Of a stretch of 64,000 nt of DNA, positions 49,581-57,687 are shown one piece after another (position 1 is the stretch's first letter; each line of letters starts with the position of its first letter). A program made the position numbers and the translations under genes. The stretch covers positions 251,008 through 315,007 of the forward strand of contig NZ_FXAG01000003.1 of assembly GCF_900177275.1 (NCBI RefSeq). Direction: 5' to 3'. The stretch comes from Pseudogulbenkiania subflava DSM 22618 (GTDB lineage: Bacteria > Pseudomonadota > Gammaproteobacteria > Burkholderiales > Chromobacteriaceae). The notes beneath the pieces were generated by a model. The model was not told the origin of the DNA. It worked only from the letters and a program-made list of their open reading frames with translations, and ran no database searches.

Positions 49581-51650
49581 TCACCCCCCCTTGGACTGCA
49601 TTTTTTCCACGATTCCCCGGAAGTCATGCACCCCTGCCAACATCCCTTCGGCGGCAAGATTTTTCCCCGCCTCGGTGAGATAAAGCTTCCCACCGCGCTC
49701 GCCCACCAGCCGGCTGCGTCCCCGCCCCGACTTTTTCATGGCCGGCAAATAGGTTTCGCCTACTGTGGTTTTCCCGATGCCGGCGAAGTCGCCAATATCC
49801 CGGTAAGACGTAAGCCCATTCTCAATGGCCATGCAGATCAGGATTTCGGCGACCTCCGCACCTGTCGTAGCGGAAGGCTTGGCGATCACCGACGTAATCG
49901 GATTGCCCAAGCTGTCCTGCATGCCTTTGATTTCTTTCGTCTGATATTTCCAATGCAGATCATCGAATGGTGGCCCTCGGCGTTTGCCCTGCATCAGCGT
50001 CACCGTGCCGTTTCTATTCACCACAGCCCAAATGCCGTCGAGCGTACCCGCTGCCGCACCGCTGCCGCGCCAATTGAACAAATCATCGTCGCCCTTGGGC
50101 GGGTGGTGCAGCACCATTACCGCGCTGCCATAGGGCCTGATCAGGTAGTCGCGGACATTGCCAAACCATGTCATCACGTCGCTGGCCTTGTTTTCATCTT
50201 CGCAGGGTGAATTGGCGATGAAGGTATCCACGACTACAAGGCCGGGGGGCAAGTCATCCCATTCTTGGCGCTGTTTTTCCATTTTCATGGGGTCATTGAA
50301 GAGAACTGGTTCATCAATAAAAACGAACCAGTCGTCCAGTTGAACAGGGTCGATTTTGTTTTCCTGACACCACAACTGGATTCGCCATTTCACCTCCTCT
50401 GGATTTTCGGCAGCGATGTAATAGACACGGGTACGCACCACTCGCCGTTTTCCCAAGGGCAGTCCCAGGGCGACACGCAATGCCAGATCGAGCTGCACCA
50501 GGGTTTTACCGGCGTTGGGGTGGCCCAGCAGGGCGATAAGAAAACCCTTCGGCAAGACGCCTTCGATCAGCCACTCAGGCGGCTTGATGTCAGCCAGGAT
50601 TTGCGACAGGGGTTTGTGACGGAAAGGTGGATCGCTCTGTGGGGCACCCGTTTTCGCAATCGGACCAATCAGGTTAGGGGGCTTATATTGCTCGATCACT
50701 TTTTCCAGTTGGCCCTTCATGCTTCTGCGGTAGGCACGCTCGACTTCCTCTTCGGCGAATTTGGCGGCCTTGGTTTCGTCGTCGTGGCGATGGTCAAGCG
50801 TGAATTGCCACAGCGCCGGCTCATGCAGCATCGTGGCCAAGGCGTCTTCCCGGCTGACGCCTTGCTCGGACAGGTGAATCAACAAACTATGCACGACGGC
50901 GGACCGATTAATTTCCGGCTGGCCGGCACCGGCTATAAGTTTCGTGTGCTCCGGCTTCAGCTTGTATTGGTCCAAATCGACCGGCGTACCCCCCGTAATA
51001 GGTGGTGCGCTGTCGTGGCGCACCGGATCGGCAGGCTTCAGCAATGGCGCAAGAACGTCCAAGGCGTCGTCGTCGAGCACGCGGATTGGTTTGGATATAC
51101 CCTGTACTTCGAAGGTGATTGTGAGCTGCCTAGCCCCACTGCCAAGGTAAATTTCGGCATGGTCGCAGTTGGGCAATTCGATCTTGGCGTTGTCCTTGTA
51201 CTGCCGCGCCCACTCTTCAGACACCAGACAGAAAGCCCGCCCCCCCCTACCACTGGGCGAAATCTCGGTGTAGGTATTCAGCTGCTCCAATAGCTCAATC
51301 GGGCCGGTCACTTTATCGACATCGATGCCGACCAAGCGGTAAATATCGCCGGTATCCGGGTCAGGCAAGCGGACACCACCGCTCAGATTGAGACAAACCC
51401 CCGCCACGCCTTGCTGGGTTTCCAAAACTTCGAGCAAGGGTTTCCAAAGCAGCGGACTATTAACACTGACATTGCTTTGGCCGTTATTTGGAATTTTGTT
51501 GATGTGGCCAGCCCAGACCGGCAATAGGATTACCGGGCCGAAACAGGCTTCAATTTGCTCGGCATTGAGACTATGCTTAGTTTGTAAATCGTGATGCAGT
51601 CCCTTTCGCCCCGGTTCCTCCCCCGGGGCGCTTCCGTTTACGGTAGCCAT
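49581..51650 (-). CDS. Replication protein: primase-like N-terminus plus RecA-type helicase
   Basis: 689 residues. N-terminal prim-pol-like domain with GIDVD (about 127) and EISPSGRGGRAFCLV; the usual His of the second motif (S-G-x-H) appears as Arg, so primase activity is uncertain. A central RecA-fold ATPase has Walker A LLGHPNAGKTLVQLDLALRV and Walker B LVVVDTF, with MVLHHPPKG as a sensor-like segment, as in RepA/AAA_25 proteins. The C-terminal 90 residues form a winged-helix-like domain that could bind the adjacent iterons. This is the alpha-protein analogue of the satellite. Confidence 0.8.
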   Translation of the reverse strand: MATVNGSAPGEEPGRKGLHHDLQTKHSLNAEQIEACFGPVILLPVWAGHINKIPNNGQSNVSVNSPLLWKPLLEVLETQQGVAGVCLNLSGGVRLPDPDTGDIYRLVGIDVDKVTGPIELLEQLNTYTEISPSGRGGRAFCLVSEEWARQYKDNAKIELPNCDHAEIYLGSGARQLTITFEVQGISKPIRVLDDDALDVLAPLLKPADPVRHDSAPPITGGTPVDLDQYKLKPEHTKLIAGAGQPEINRSAVVHSLLIHLSEQGVSREDALATMLHEPALWQFTLDHRHDDETKAAKFAEEEVERAYRRSMKGQLEKVIEQYKPPNLIGPIAKTGAPQSDPPFRHKPLSQILADIKPPEWLIEGVLPKGFLIALLGHPNAGKTLVQLDLALRVALGLPLGKRRVVRTRVYYIAAENPEEVKWRIQLWCQENKIDPVQLDDWFVFIDEPVLFNDPMKMEKQRQEWDDLPPGLVVVDTFIANSPCEDENKASDVMTWFGNVRDYLIRPYGSAVMVLHHPPKGDDDLFNWRGSGAAAGTLDGIWAVVNRNGTVTLMQGKRRGPPFDDLHWKYQTKEIKGMQDSLGNPITSVIAKPSATTGAEVAEILICMAIENGLTSYRDIGDFAGIGKTTVGETYLPAMKKSGRGRSRLVGERGGKLYLTEAGKNLAAEGMLAGVHDFRGIVEKMQSKGG

Positions 51651-51653
51651 GGC

Positions 51654-51866
51654 TCACCCCCTGCCCGATTTTTTGACGTAGGCGGGAATTTCCGGACAAC
51701 CTTCCTTGGCGAGACGTTGGATTTCTTCGAGGGGAATGCGGCGATCTGCGCCGATCTTGGTGAATTTCAGGAAGCCGGCATCCATCAGTTTATAAACTTG
51801 GGCGCGGCAAATACCGAGAGCTTCGGCAGCCTCCGGAATTCGGAAGGCCAATTTAGGGATAGACAT
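51654..51866 (-). CDS. AlpA/excisionase-type helix-turn-helix protein
   Basis: 70 residues from the ATG at 51866, which has AGGAG seven bases upstream (the frame is open to 51902). MerR/excisionase-like HTH: FRIPEAAEALGICRAQVYKLMDAGFL, then FTKIGADRRIPLEEI. AlpA-like proteins act as excisionase or activate satellite gene expression. Three bases separate its stop from the rep gene. Confidence 0.85.
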   Translation of the reverse strand: MSIPKLAFRIPEAAEALGICRAQVYKLMDAGFLKFTKIGADRRIPLEEIQRLAKEGCPEIPAYVKKSGRG

Positions 51867-51902
51867 GAAGAGACTCCTGATAAACGCTTTCACGGCAAGC
51901 AC

Positions 51903-52140
51903 AGTGGCTCGCGCTGTCCGGTATTCGTTTATCAGGTCTTGTTGCGCCCGGTCTGGTGTCGGGGCCGTGCAGTCAGCACGCTAGGGGGAGATCAGTATAT
52001 GCGCCGGTTTACCCGGTTCGCAGCGCCGCGCCAGACATTACCACGGGCCGCTGGGTTATCGCGGCCCTGCTACCAACCGGATGGAAACAGAGCAGGGCCA
52101 CCAGTTAAAACTAATCCTGTTTACTTGGCTTTGCAAGTGT
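51903..52140. other. Intergenic region between integrase and alpA
   Basis: 238 bp. Contains GGTCTGGTGTCGGGG (51949-51963), a partial match to the integrase arm motif GGTGTCT. No gene seen; expected to hold the alpA promoter. Confidence 0.4.
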
Positions 52141-53619
52141 TTACCGAGTTCCACGTCTTCGAATCGGCACCACGTTGGACGGCATGGCTGCCTCGATCAC
52201 CGGTTCCGGCTCGATTTCCATTAATGACTGCAATTTTTCCGCCCATTTATCCAAAGCCTCTCGTTTTTCGGCCAGATAATCGTGCATGTCATAGTGCGTA
52301 TCCTGCACCCCGCCGATGCCGTGACTGAGCACCCGCGCCCGAACGTCCTTGCTGACACCGAGTTCGGCCAGCATGGTTTCCGCCGAGCGGCGCAGGTCGG
52401 CCAGGGTGAATGGCCCTCTGGCGGTGTGTTCGTCCACCATCGCCTTGGCGATATCGCGCACGACTTCGGATAGCCTTTCCGGTTGCAGTTGCACCTCGCG
52501 CAGTGCGAACAGGTAGGCTTTGTGGCCATTGGTCTTCTTCAGCTGCTGCACCAGGGGGAAGGCAAGGACGTTGAGCGCCACAAGATGGGGGCGCGGCTCG
52601 CTGCGCTGACCCTTGATATCTTTCAGCAGCAGCGTGCGGCGCACCGAGTCGAAGTCGGCTGGCGCGACCCGAAGCAACTGCGTCGGGCGCTGCCCCCCGG
52701 TGAACAGGCACAGGCGCACGCCGTCGGCGGCGAGTCCGGTTACGGCATTTAGCTTGGCCAGGAAAACGCGCAGTTCGTCGTCATTAAGATGGCGGGTGCC
52801 TGAACCACTCAGCGCCTTGTACTTCTTGGCCGGAATGGCGGCGGCTGGGTTGGCGTCGAGCGCGAAGCCGGCGAGTGGGGTGTCGTCGCCGCGTTCCTCC
52901 TGGGCAGCCAGTGCGGCATTGAAGGCGGCAATCAAGAATGCTCGCAGCTTGCGCGCCGCATTGCCGACTCTCCTCTTGGGGCCATCATCGCGTTCCTTTT
53001 GGACTTTGGCTTGCAGCCGGTCTTTCAGCCGACCAAGGATGGTGCCGATATGTTTGCTTGTGATCTGCCGCGCCGGGGTGTCGGCCAAATCAGGAAAGGC
53101 TTCAAAGACGTTCAGGCGGAACGTGTTTTTCACTTCCTTCACGGAAGGCTTACCGTCAGTTTCGAGCTGGACGACGTAGGCATTACACAGGGCACGCAGA
53201 CTGCCGGCCTTGGTCTTGGCCGCTTCGGCTGCCTTGACCGCCTTCGCAGCGTTGGCTGCCGCTTCGGCTTCGGCTTCCTTGCAAGCGATGTACGCGGCCA
53301 GATCATCGCGGTGCCCGTCGCGCAGGTAGCCCGACCAGCATTCGGCTATCTTCCAGGCTTTGAGCCAGCCGACTTTGCCATCCTGGCTCTCATCGACGCT
53401 GCCGATGTGAATCGGAATCTGTTTCTGCTGCCCCTGGCTGTCGGTAAACCGGAAGTAGAACCAAGTGTGACCCGCCCTCGTAACTCGTACCTTGAAGCTC
53501 CCGCGCCCGCGCCCGAAGTCGTCGGTCAACGACTGCTCTTTCTTGGTTCGAATGGCGTCGGCAACCCTCTCGTCAATCAGCTTGTTGAACCGCTCCTGGG
53601 TAATGATGGCCATGCCCAT
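52141..53619 (-). CDS. int: Tyrosine integrase
   Basis: 492 residues. N-terminal arm-binding domain (VRVTRAGHTWFYFRFTD), a core-binding region, and the catalytic domain with the first Arg in FTGGQRPTQLLRV, LADLRRSAETMLAELG (second Arg), LSHGIGG and the nucleophile Tyr in DTHYDMHDY. GGAG lies eight bases before the ATG. Transcribed away from attR, 179 bp from it. An Ala/Glu/Lys-rich stretch (about 108-140) forms a long linker helix. Integrates in tRNA-Leu. Confidence 0.93.
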   Translation of the reverse strand: MGMAIITQERFNKLIDERVADAIRTKKEQSLTDDFGRGRGSFKVRVTRAGHTWFYFRFTDSQGQQKQIPIHIGSVDESQDGKVGWLKAWKIAECWSGYLRDGHRDDLAAYIACKEAEAEAAANAAKAVKAAEAAKTKAGSLRALCNAYVVQLETDGKPSVKEVKNTFRLNVFEAFPDLADTPARQITSKHIGTILGRLKDRLQAKVQKERDDGPKRRVGNAARKLRAFLIAAFNAALAAQEERGDDTPLAGFALDANPAAAIPAKKYKALSGSGTRHLNDDELRVFLAKLNAVTGLAADGVRLCLFTGGQRPTQLLRVAPADFDSVRRTLLLKDIKGQRSEPRPHLVALNVLAFPLVQQLKKTNGHKAYLFALREVQLQPERLSEVVRDIAKAMVDEHTARGPFTLADLRRSAETMLAELGVSKDVRARVLSHGIGGVQDTHYDMHDYLAEKREALDKWAEKLQSLMEIEPEPVIEAAMPSNVVPIRRRGTR

Positions 53620-53651
53620 GGTGTCTACTCCTCTGTATCCCCTGCCTCTCT

Positions 53652-53671
53652 GGTGTCTATTCGGTGTCTAG
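53652..53671 (+). repeat. Right arm-type site
   Basis: GGTGTCTATTCGGTGTCTAG, one mismatch from the left copy at 41647, direct orientation. It lies upstream of int, so integrase could control its own expression there. Confidence 0.55.
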
Positions 53672-53798
53672 TTCAGTGCTAGACAAGCATCTACACAGAG
53701 CGACATCCATATACTAAGAGTAGCCAGAAAGCCTTTATTTACAAGTAATTGCGGCAACGCGAGGAAACTTAAGGAAACACCGAGGAGGTCTATGTGGA

Positions 53799-53929
53799 GG
53801 ACTCAAAATCCCCCGCCGCAAGGTGTGCCGGTTCGAGTCCGGCCCCGGGCACCAAGCCTTACCAGATAAGGCTCGCAGGGAAACACGATCAAGCGCCGCA
53901 AGGCGCTTTTTTGTTGCCTGTCGCCCGGC
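53799..53929 (+). repeat. attR: 131-bp direct repeat
   Basis: Perfect copy of 41513-41643: tRNA-Leu 3' part, its CCA, and the following terminator hairpin (53891-53912). It lacks the 5' half of the tRNA, so it is not a tRNA gene. Confidence 0.93.
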
Positions 53930-54004
53930 CGGTTCCGACCCGCCACCTGTGCCCGACGCCACTCCTCTTTCCCGCCGACCCGGTATGCCCGGCGGGGCCA
54001 ACAC

Positions 54005-54433
54005 TCACCCTTCGCGGTGTGCCGTGGCCTGCGCCTGCATCTCGGTGAAGCCGGCGGCCGCCTGTTGCACGTCGGCGGGAAAGTCCTCGAACTCCTGCAC
54101 CTGGCGGATTTCGATCACCTCGTTGGCCGAAGCCGGGCAGCGCTTGGCCCAGTCGATGGCTTCTTGCCGCGACGCCACCTGGATCATCCAGTAGCCGCCG
54201 AGCACTTCCTGCACTCCGGGAAACGGCGCTTCCGTTACCGTGGGCTGGCCGCCTTCGAACGAGACGCGCGCCCCCATCGACGGTGGGTGCAGGCCGTCGA
54301 GAGCGAGCAACACGCCGGCCTTCTGCAGTGCCTCGTTGTATTTCATCATCGCGGCCACGGCCTCGGCACTCGGCATGGCGCCCGGTTCGGCGCTCTCGTA
54401 GCCCTTGGGAATCATCAGCATCATGAATCGCAT
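54005..54433 (-). CDS. YCII-related (DGPF-type) protein
   Basis: 142 residues from the ATG at 54433, preceded by CCAAGGAGAG. MRFMMLMIPKGYESAEPG and GYWMIQVASRQEAIDWAKRC are typical of the YCII/YciI superfamily (ferredoxin-like fold, conserved His/Asp pair in many members). Function unknown; commonly next to VOC/PhnB proteins, as here. Confidence 0.82.
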   Translation of the reverse strand: MRFMMLMIPKGYESAEPGAMPSAEAVAAMMKYNEALQKAGVLLALDGLHPPSMGARVSFEGGQPTVTEAPFPGVQEVLGGYWMIQVASRQEAIDWAKRCPASANEVIEIRQVQEFEDFPADVQQAAAGFTEMQAQATAHREG

Positions 54434-54541
54434 CGCTGCTCTCCTTGGATAGGTGGCACAGGGGGACGCGCCGCCAACGGCTTCAACCGATCGGGCCGGC
54501 GCCTCCCCTCCTGACACTGGGGAGTACGGCAGAAGCGGCTC

Positions 54542-54955
54542 TCACGCCGGCACGATGATCATCCACGACACGCCGAAGCGGTCGGTGAGCATGCCGAAGC
54601 ACGGCGAGAAGAAGGTCTGGCCCAGCGGCATCTGTACCTGGCCGCCTTCGCTCAGGGCGGCGAAGCGCTGCTCGGCCTCGCGCTGATCGGCCACCGACAA
54701 CGACAGGGCAAATCCCTGGAAATTCGGCTGCCCCTGGCAACGGCCGTCGGAGGCCATCACCACGCTGTCGCCGATGCGGAAGCTGGCGTGCATCACTTTG
54801 TCCTCCGACCCCGGCGGCACCATGTCCGGTGGCGGGGGCTCGGGGCTGTCCTTGATGCGCATCAGCATCTCCACTTCGGCACCCAAGGTGCGGCGATAGA
54901 ACTCGACCGCTTCTTCGCAGCGGCCATCGAAAAACAGATAGGACTGGATTTGCAT
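54542..54955 (-). CDS. VOC-family (PhnB/YjdN-like) protein
   Basis: 137 residues, starting MQIQSYLFFDGRCEEAVEFY with AAGGAGACGTC upstream. TFFSPCFGMLTDRFGVSWMI is the C-terminal VOC signature. PhnB-like members are dimeric glyoxalase/dioxygenase-fold proteins of unknown substrate. Confidence 0.87.
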   Translation of the reverse strand: MQIQSYLFFDGRCEEAVEFYRRTLGAEVEMLMRIKDSPEPPPPDMVPPGSEDKVMHASFRIGDSVVMASDGRCQGQPNFQGFALSLSVADQREAEQRFAALSEGGQVQMPLGQTFFSPCFGMLTDRFGVSWMIIVPA

Positions 54956-55256
54956 GACGTCTCCTTAGGGAGAGATCGAAACGATACGGGGATGTGCCGG
55001 GGCGGGGAATACCCGGCAAGCGGCACCACGGACTGGCAGGGTAGCGACGGGCAGGCTCGACCAGGTCAGGCCAGCTCGAAGCGCTCGACTCACGGCTCGG
55101 CGGCGAGAGGTCGGCACCGTGCGACTTGTGCCAGGCACTAACTATAGACGGTGAAAATGACGGTTGGCTGACTGAATTCAGGTGGAGCAAACGGCGACCC
55201 TGCTCACATGGCACTGCCGCGCATGGAACGCTTGCCGAAGGGAGCGGAGCCCATAT
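54956..55256. other. Non-coding interval
   Basis: 301 bp between the VOC and MgtC-like genes. I see no supported gene, RNA or repeat in it. Confidence 0.5.
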
Positions 55257-56003
55257 TCAGTTGCGGGCGGGTGCCATGCTGAAACTTTGGACACCGTCGA
55301 ACCGCGATAATTCTTCCGCCAGTTCCGACAGCGAAGCGCCCTCGTTCTTGTTCAGCACCGTGGCGGTGAAGTGCCACTCCGGCTGACCGTCCTGGTAGCT
55401 GATCGACAGGCTGCTGCCGGCGATCTCGTAGCCGCGCTCCAGCGCGGCTCGGCGCAGGGCGTGTTCCTGCGGCACGAAGTCTTTCTTGAAGCGCAGCACC
55501 ACGCCTATGGCCGGATGCGAGGGTAGCCATTGTTCCAGGCGCGAGACCAGGATCATCGACAGCGCGCAGATCACGGTGAGCAGGATGGCGGCGGCGTAGA
55601 AGCCGATGCCCACCAGTACCCCGATGGCGGAGCAGGCCCAGATCGAGGCGGCGGTGGTCAGGCCGCTGATGTTCAGGCCGTCCTTCATGATGACCCCGGC
55701 ACCGAGAAAGCCGATGCCGGTGACGATGCCCTGGATCACCCGGGTGGGGTCGCCGCTGCTGCTCATCATATGCCCGCCGTACCAATACCCCGGATAGCCG
55801 ACCACCACGGTCAGGGCCGCCGAGGCCATGCACACCAGACCGTAGGTGCGCATGCCGGCGGCGCGGCCGCGATAGGCGCGCTCGTAGCCGACGACGATGC
55901 CGAGCAGCAGCGCGCCAACCAGGTTGAGCACGATCACGACGTTGACGTCGACCGAGGTTTCGGTCCAATAACCGGCAAAGAGCGGGAGGGAGAGGAGATT
56001 CAT
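55257..56003 (-). CDS. MgtC/SapB-family membrane protein
   Basis: 248 residues from the ATG at 56003. The N-terminal MgtC domain has ALLLGIVVGYERAYRGRAAG, IQGIVTGIGFLGAGVIMKD and GLTTAASIWACSAIGVLVG; a soluble C-terminal domain (about 170-248) follows. In pathogens MgtC affects Mg2+ limitation responses and ATP synthase; here the role is open. The upstream extension of the frame (to 56144) lacks support. Confidence 0.87.
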   Translation of the reverse strand: MNLLSLPLFAGYWTETSVDVNVVIVLNLVGALLLGIVVGYERAYRGRAAGMRTYGLVCMASAALTVVVGYPGYWYGGHMMSSSGDPTRVIQGIVTGIGFLGAGVIMKDGLNISGLTTAASIWACSAIGVLVGIGFYAAAILLTVICALSMILVSRLEQWLPSHPAIGVVLRFKKDFVPQEHALRRAALERGYEIAGSSLSISYQDGQPEWHFTATVLNKNEGASLSELAEELSRFDGVQSFSMAPARN

Positions 56004-56140
56004 GGCGATCAGCGTGGCACCGTGGTGTTGAAGAGTCGAATTGTATACTGCCTGCCGCCGTCTCTTGCGCCGGCAGACGGCCCCGGCATGGTAAGGATGA
56101 GGCGCGCGGGCCGAGCCCTGGTCAAGGGGGGCCGTTCGCC

Positions 56141-56518
56141 TCACACGATTTTGCAGCGCACCCAGGCATCTTCATCGAAACCATAGAGGGCGCACAGCCG
56201 GTGATAGCCGTCGGCGATCACCACCTTGCCGTTTGCCTCGTCGCGCACCAGCAGCAGTGGCGAGAGGCCGTCCCCCTTGCGAATCTTGGCCCGGTCCTTT
56301 TCCACATGGGAATTGCTGATGCCGAGCAGGGACAGCCGGGAGGCTCGAAAGATGTCCTTGGCCCGGAACTGCCCCAGGGGCGCCGCCCGCAGGCGCTGCA
56401 CCACCTCGGCCACGCGGTCTTCACGCCACAGCAGGGCAAGATAGGAGGTAGCGGCGACATAGTCATGCGCTGCCACATCGGGAAGCCAGAGGATGTCGGC
56501 CGTCGAAGGTTTTGCCAT
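56141..56518 (-). CDS. ParB-like single-domain protein
   Basis: 125 residues from ATG 56518 (GGAG six bases upstream). The end (LLLVRDEANGKVVIADGYHRLCALYGF) matches the ParB/Srx nuclease-like motif (V-x-D-G-x-H-R). Standalone members of this fold are often annotated only as hypothetical. Function unknown. Confidence 0.65.
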   Translation of the reverse strand: MAKPSTADILWLPDVAAHDYVAATSYLALLWREDRVAEVVQRLRAAPLGQFRAKDIFRASRLSLLGISNSHVEKDRAKIRKGDGLSPLLLVRDEANGKVVIADGYHRLCALYGFDEDAWVRCKIV

Positions 56519-56635
56519 CGGAGACTCCGTTTGTGCCGCGTCGTTTGATGCGCCTGCGCATGCCCGGCTTGGCAAGGCGCAGGCGGGCCTTGTAGGCTGA
56601 TACTTTACTACCCCCTCTTCCCGGTTCTGCACACC

Positions 56636-57421
56636 ATGTTCCGCCTCCTACCCGACGACGATTGCCTGATCGATTCGCACTGCCACCTCGACGCGGCGGA
56701 GTTCGACGGCGTCCGTGACGAGGTCGTGGCCGAAGCAGTCGGACTCGGCATCGGTCAAATTCTGGTGCCGGCCGTCAACCAGGCCACGTTCGCCCAGACG
56801 CTGGCGATGCGCGAACGCTACGGCTGCTGGCTTGCTTTCGGGCTGCATCCGGTCTACCTGTCGCAGCACGTGGATTCGCACCTGGCCGAACTGGAACAAA
56901 GGTTGGCCGAAGACCGGCCGGTGGCGGTGGGCGAGATCGGGCTCGACTTCTACCTACCCGACCTCGACCCGGTGCGCCAGGAGGCGCTGTTCGTGGAACA
57001 GCTCAAGCTGGCGCGCAAGCATGGCCTGCCGGTGGTGCTGCACGCGCGCCGCTCGCAGGACCGGCTGCTGAAATACCTGCGCCAGGTGCCGATCGTCGGC
57101 GGCATCGTCCACGCCTTCAACGGCAGCGAGCAGCAGGCGGCGGCCTTTCTGGCGCTGGGGTTCAAGCTGGGCTTCGGCGGCGCCATGAGCTTTCGCGGCT
57201 CCGAGCGCATCCGCCGACTGGCAGCCACCCTGCCCTTGTCCGCGCTGGTACTGGAAACCGATGCGCCGGACATGCGCCCGGAATGGGCGCAGGCGGTGCC
57301 CAACCGGCCCGCCAACATCGCGCGCTACGCCGGGATACTGGCCGAACTGCGCGGCACCACCACAGAGGCGGTACGCTCGGCAACCCGTCGCAACACGCTG
57401 GAGGCGCTGGGGCTCGGCTGA
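56636..57421 (+). CDS. TatD-family deoxyribonuclease
   Basis: 261 residues. Metal-binding IDSHCHLDAAEFDG (12-25), AFGLHPVYL, VGEIGLDFY, VVLHARRSQDRLL, IVHAFNG and LVLETDAPDM give the complete set of ligands of a TatD hydrolase, closest in style to YjjV. Probably a 3'-5' DNase or RNase. Confidence 0.92.
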   Translation: MFRLLPDDDCLIDSHCHLDAAEFDGVRDEVVAEAVGLGIGQILVPAVNQATFAQTLAMRERYGCWLAFGLHPVYLSQHVDSHLAELEQRLAEDRPVAVGEIGLDFYLPDLDPVRQEALFVEQLKLARKHGLPVVLHARRSQDRLLKYLRQVPIVGGIVHAFNGSEQQAAAFLALGFKLGFGGAMSFRGSERIRRLAATLPLSALVLETDAPDMRPEWAQAVPNRPANIARYAGILAELRGTTTEAVRSATRRNTLEALGLG

Positions 57422-57495
57422 CCTCGATGGCCCGGCCGAGTCCCGTGGAAACCGCCCGATGTCACATCGGGCTCCCGATAAAAAGCGTTGTCGAA

Positions 57496-57608
57496 GTTAC
57501 CTGTTGCAGCTTCCGCAAAGCCCCGCCGTTGCGCGCTTTCCGGCTCATCGCCGAAACCCCGGAGCGAGCGGGTTTGCGGTGCTCTCTGGGCCGTTTTCAA
57601 CAGGTAAC
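57496..57608. repeat. 113-bp imperfect inverted repeat
   Basis: Outer arms GTTACCTGTTG (57496-57506) and CAACAGGTAAC (57598-57608) are perfect inverted repeats. Inside, CCGCAAAGCCC and GGGTTTGCGG also pair. It lies in a non-coding interval between convergent tatD-like and lapE genes. It may be a REP/BIME-type or small mobile palindrome. Confidence 0.5.
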
Positions 57609-57630
57609 TCGGACAGCGCCACAAAAAACG

Positions 57631-57662
57631 ACCCCCGTGTGAAGTGCGTGCAACACGGGGGT
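57631..57662 (-). terminator. Terminator of the lapE-like gene
   Basis: ACCCCCGTGT / ACACGGGGGT stem followed on the minus strand by CGTTTTTT. Confidence 0.85.
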
Positions 57663-57687
57663 GTCCAGATAAAACAGCAGGAGGAAA

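Larger units (their letters stand above)
41513..53929. mobile_element. Integrative element in tRNA-Leu, probable phage satellite (PICI/P4-like)
   Basis: 12,286 bp from attL to the start of attR. Right side: tyrosine integrase, AlpA-like regulator, primase/helicase replication protein and iteron-like array. Centre: a minus-strand operon of small genes including small-terminase-like and scaffold-like proteins. Left side: plus- and minus-strand cargo genes of unknown function, AT-richer than the rest. No large terminase, portal, major capsid, tail or lysis gene is found, so it cannot be a complete prophage. The satellite interpretation is inferred from this set; related elements are P4 and PICIs. 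Confidence 0.7.

Noticed and set aside
53799..53854. Second tRNA-Leu gene
   Set aside because: Only the 3' part (from the anticodon stem) is present as attR; the 5' half is missing.
41513..53929. Complete prophage
   Set aside because: No large terminase, portal, capsid, tail or lysis genes in 12.3 kb.
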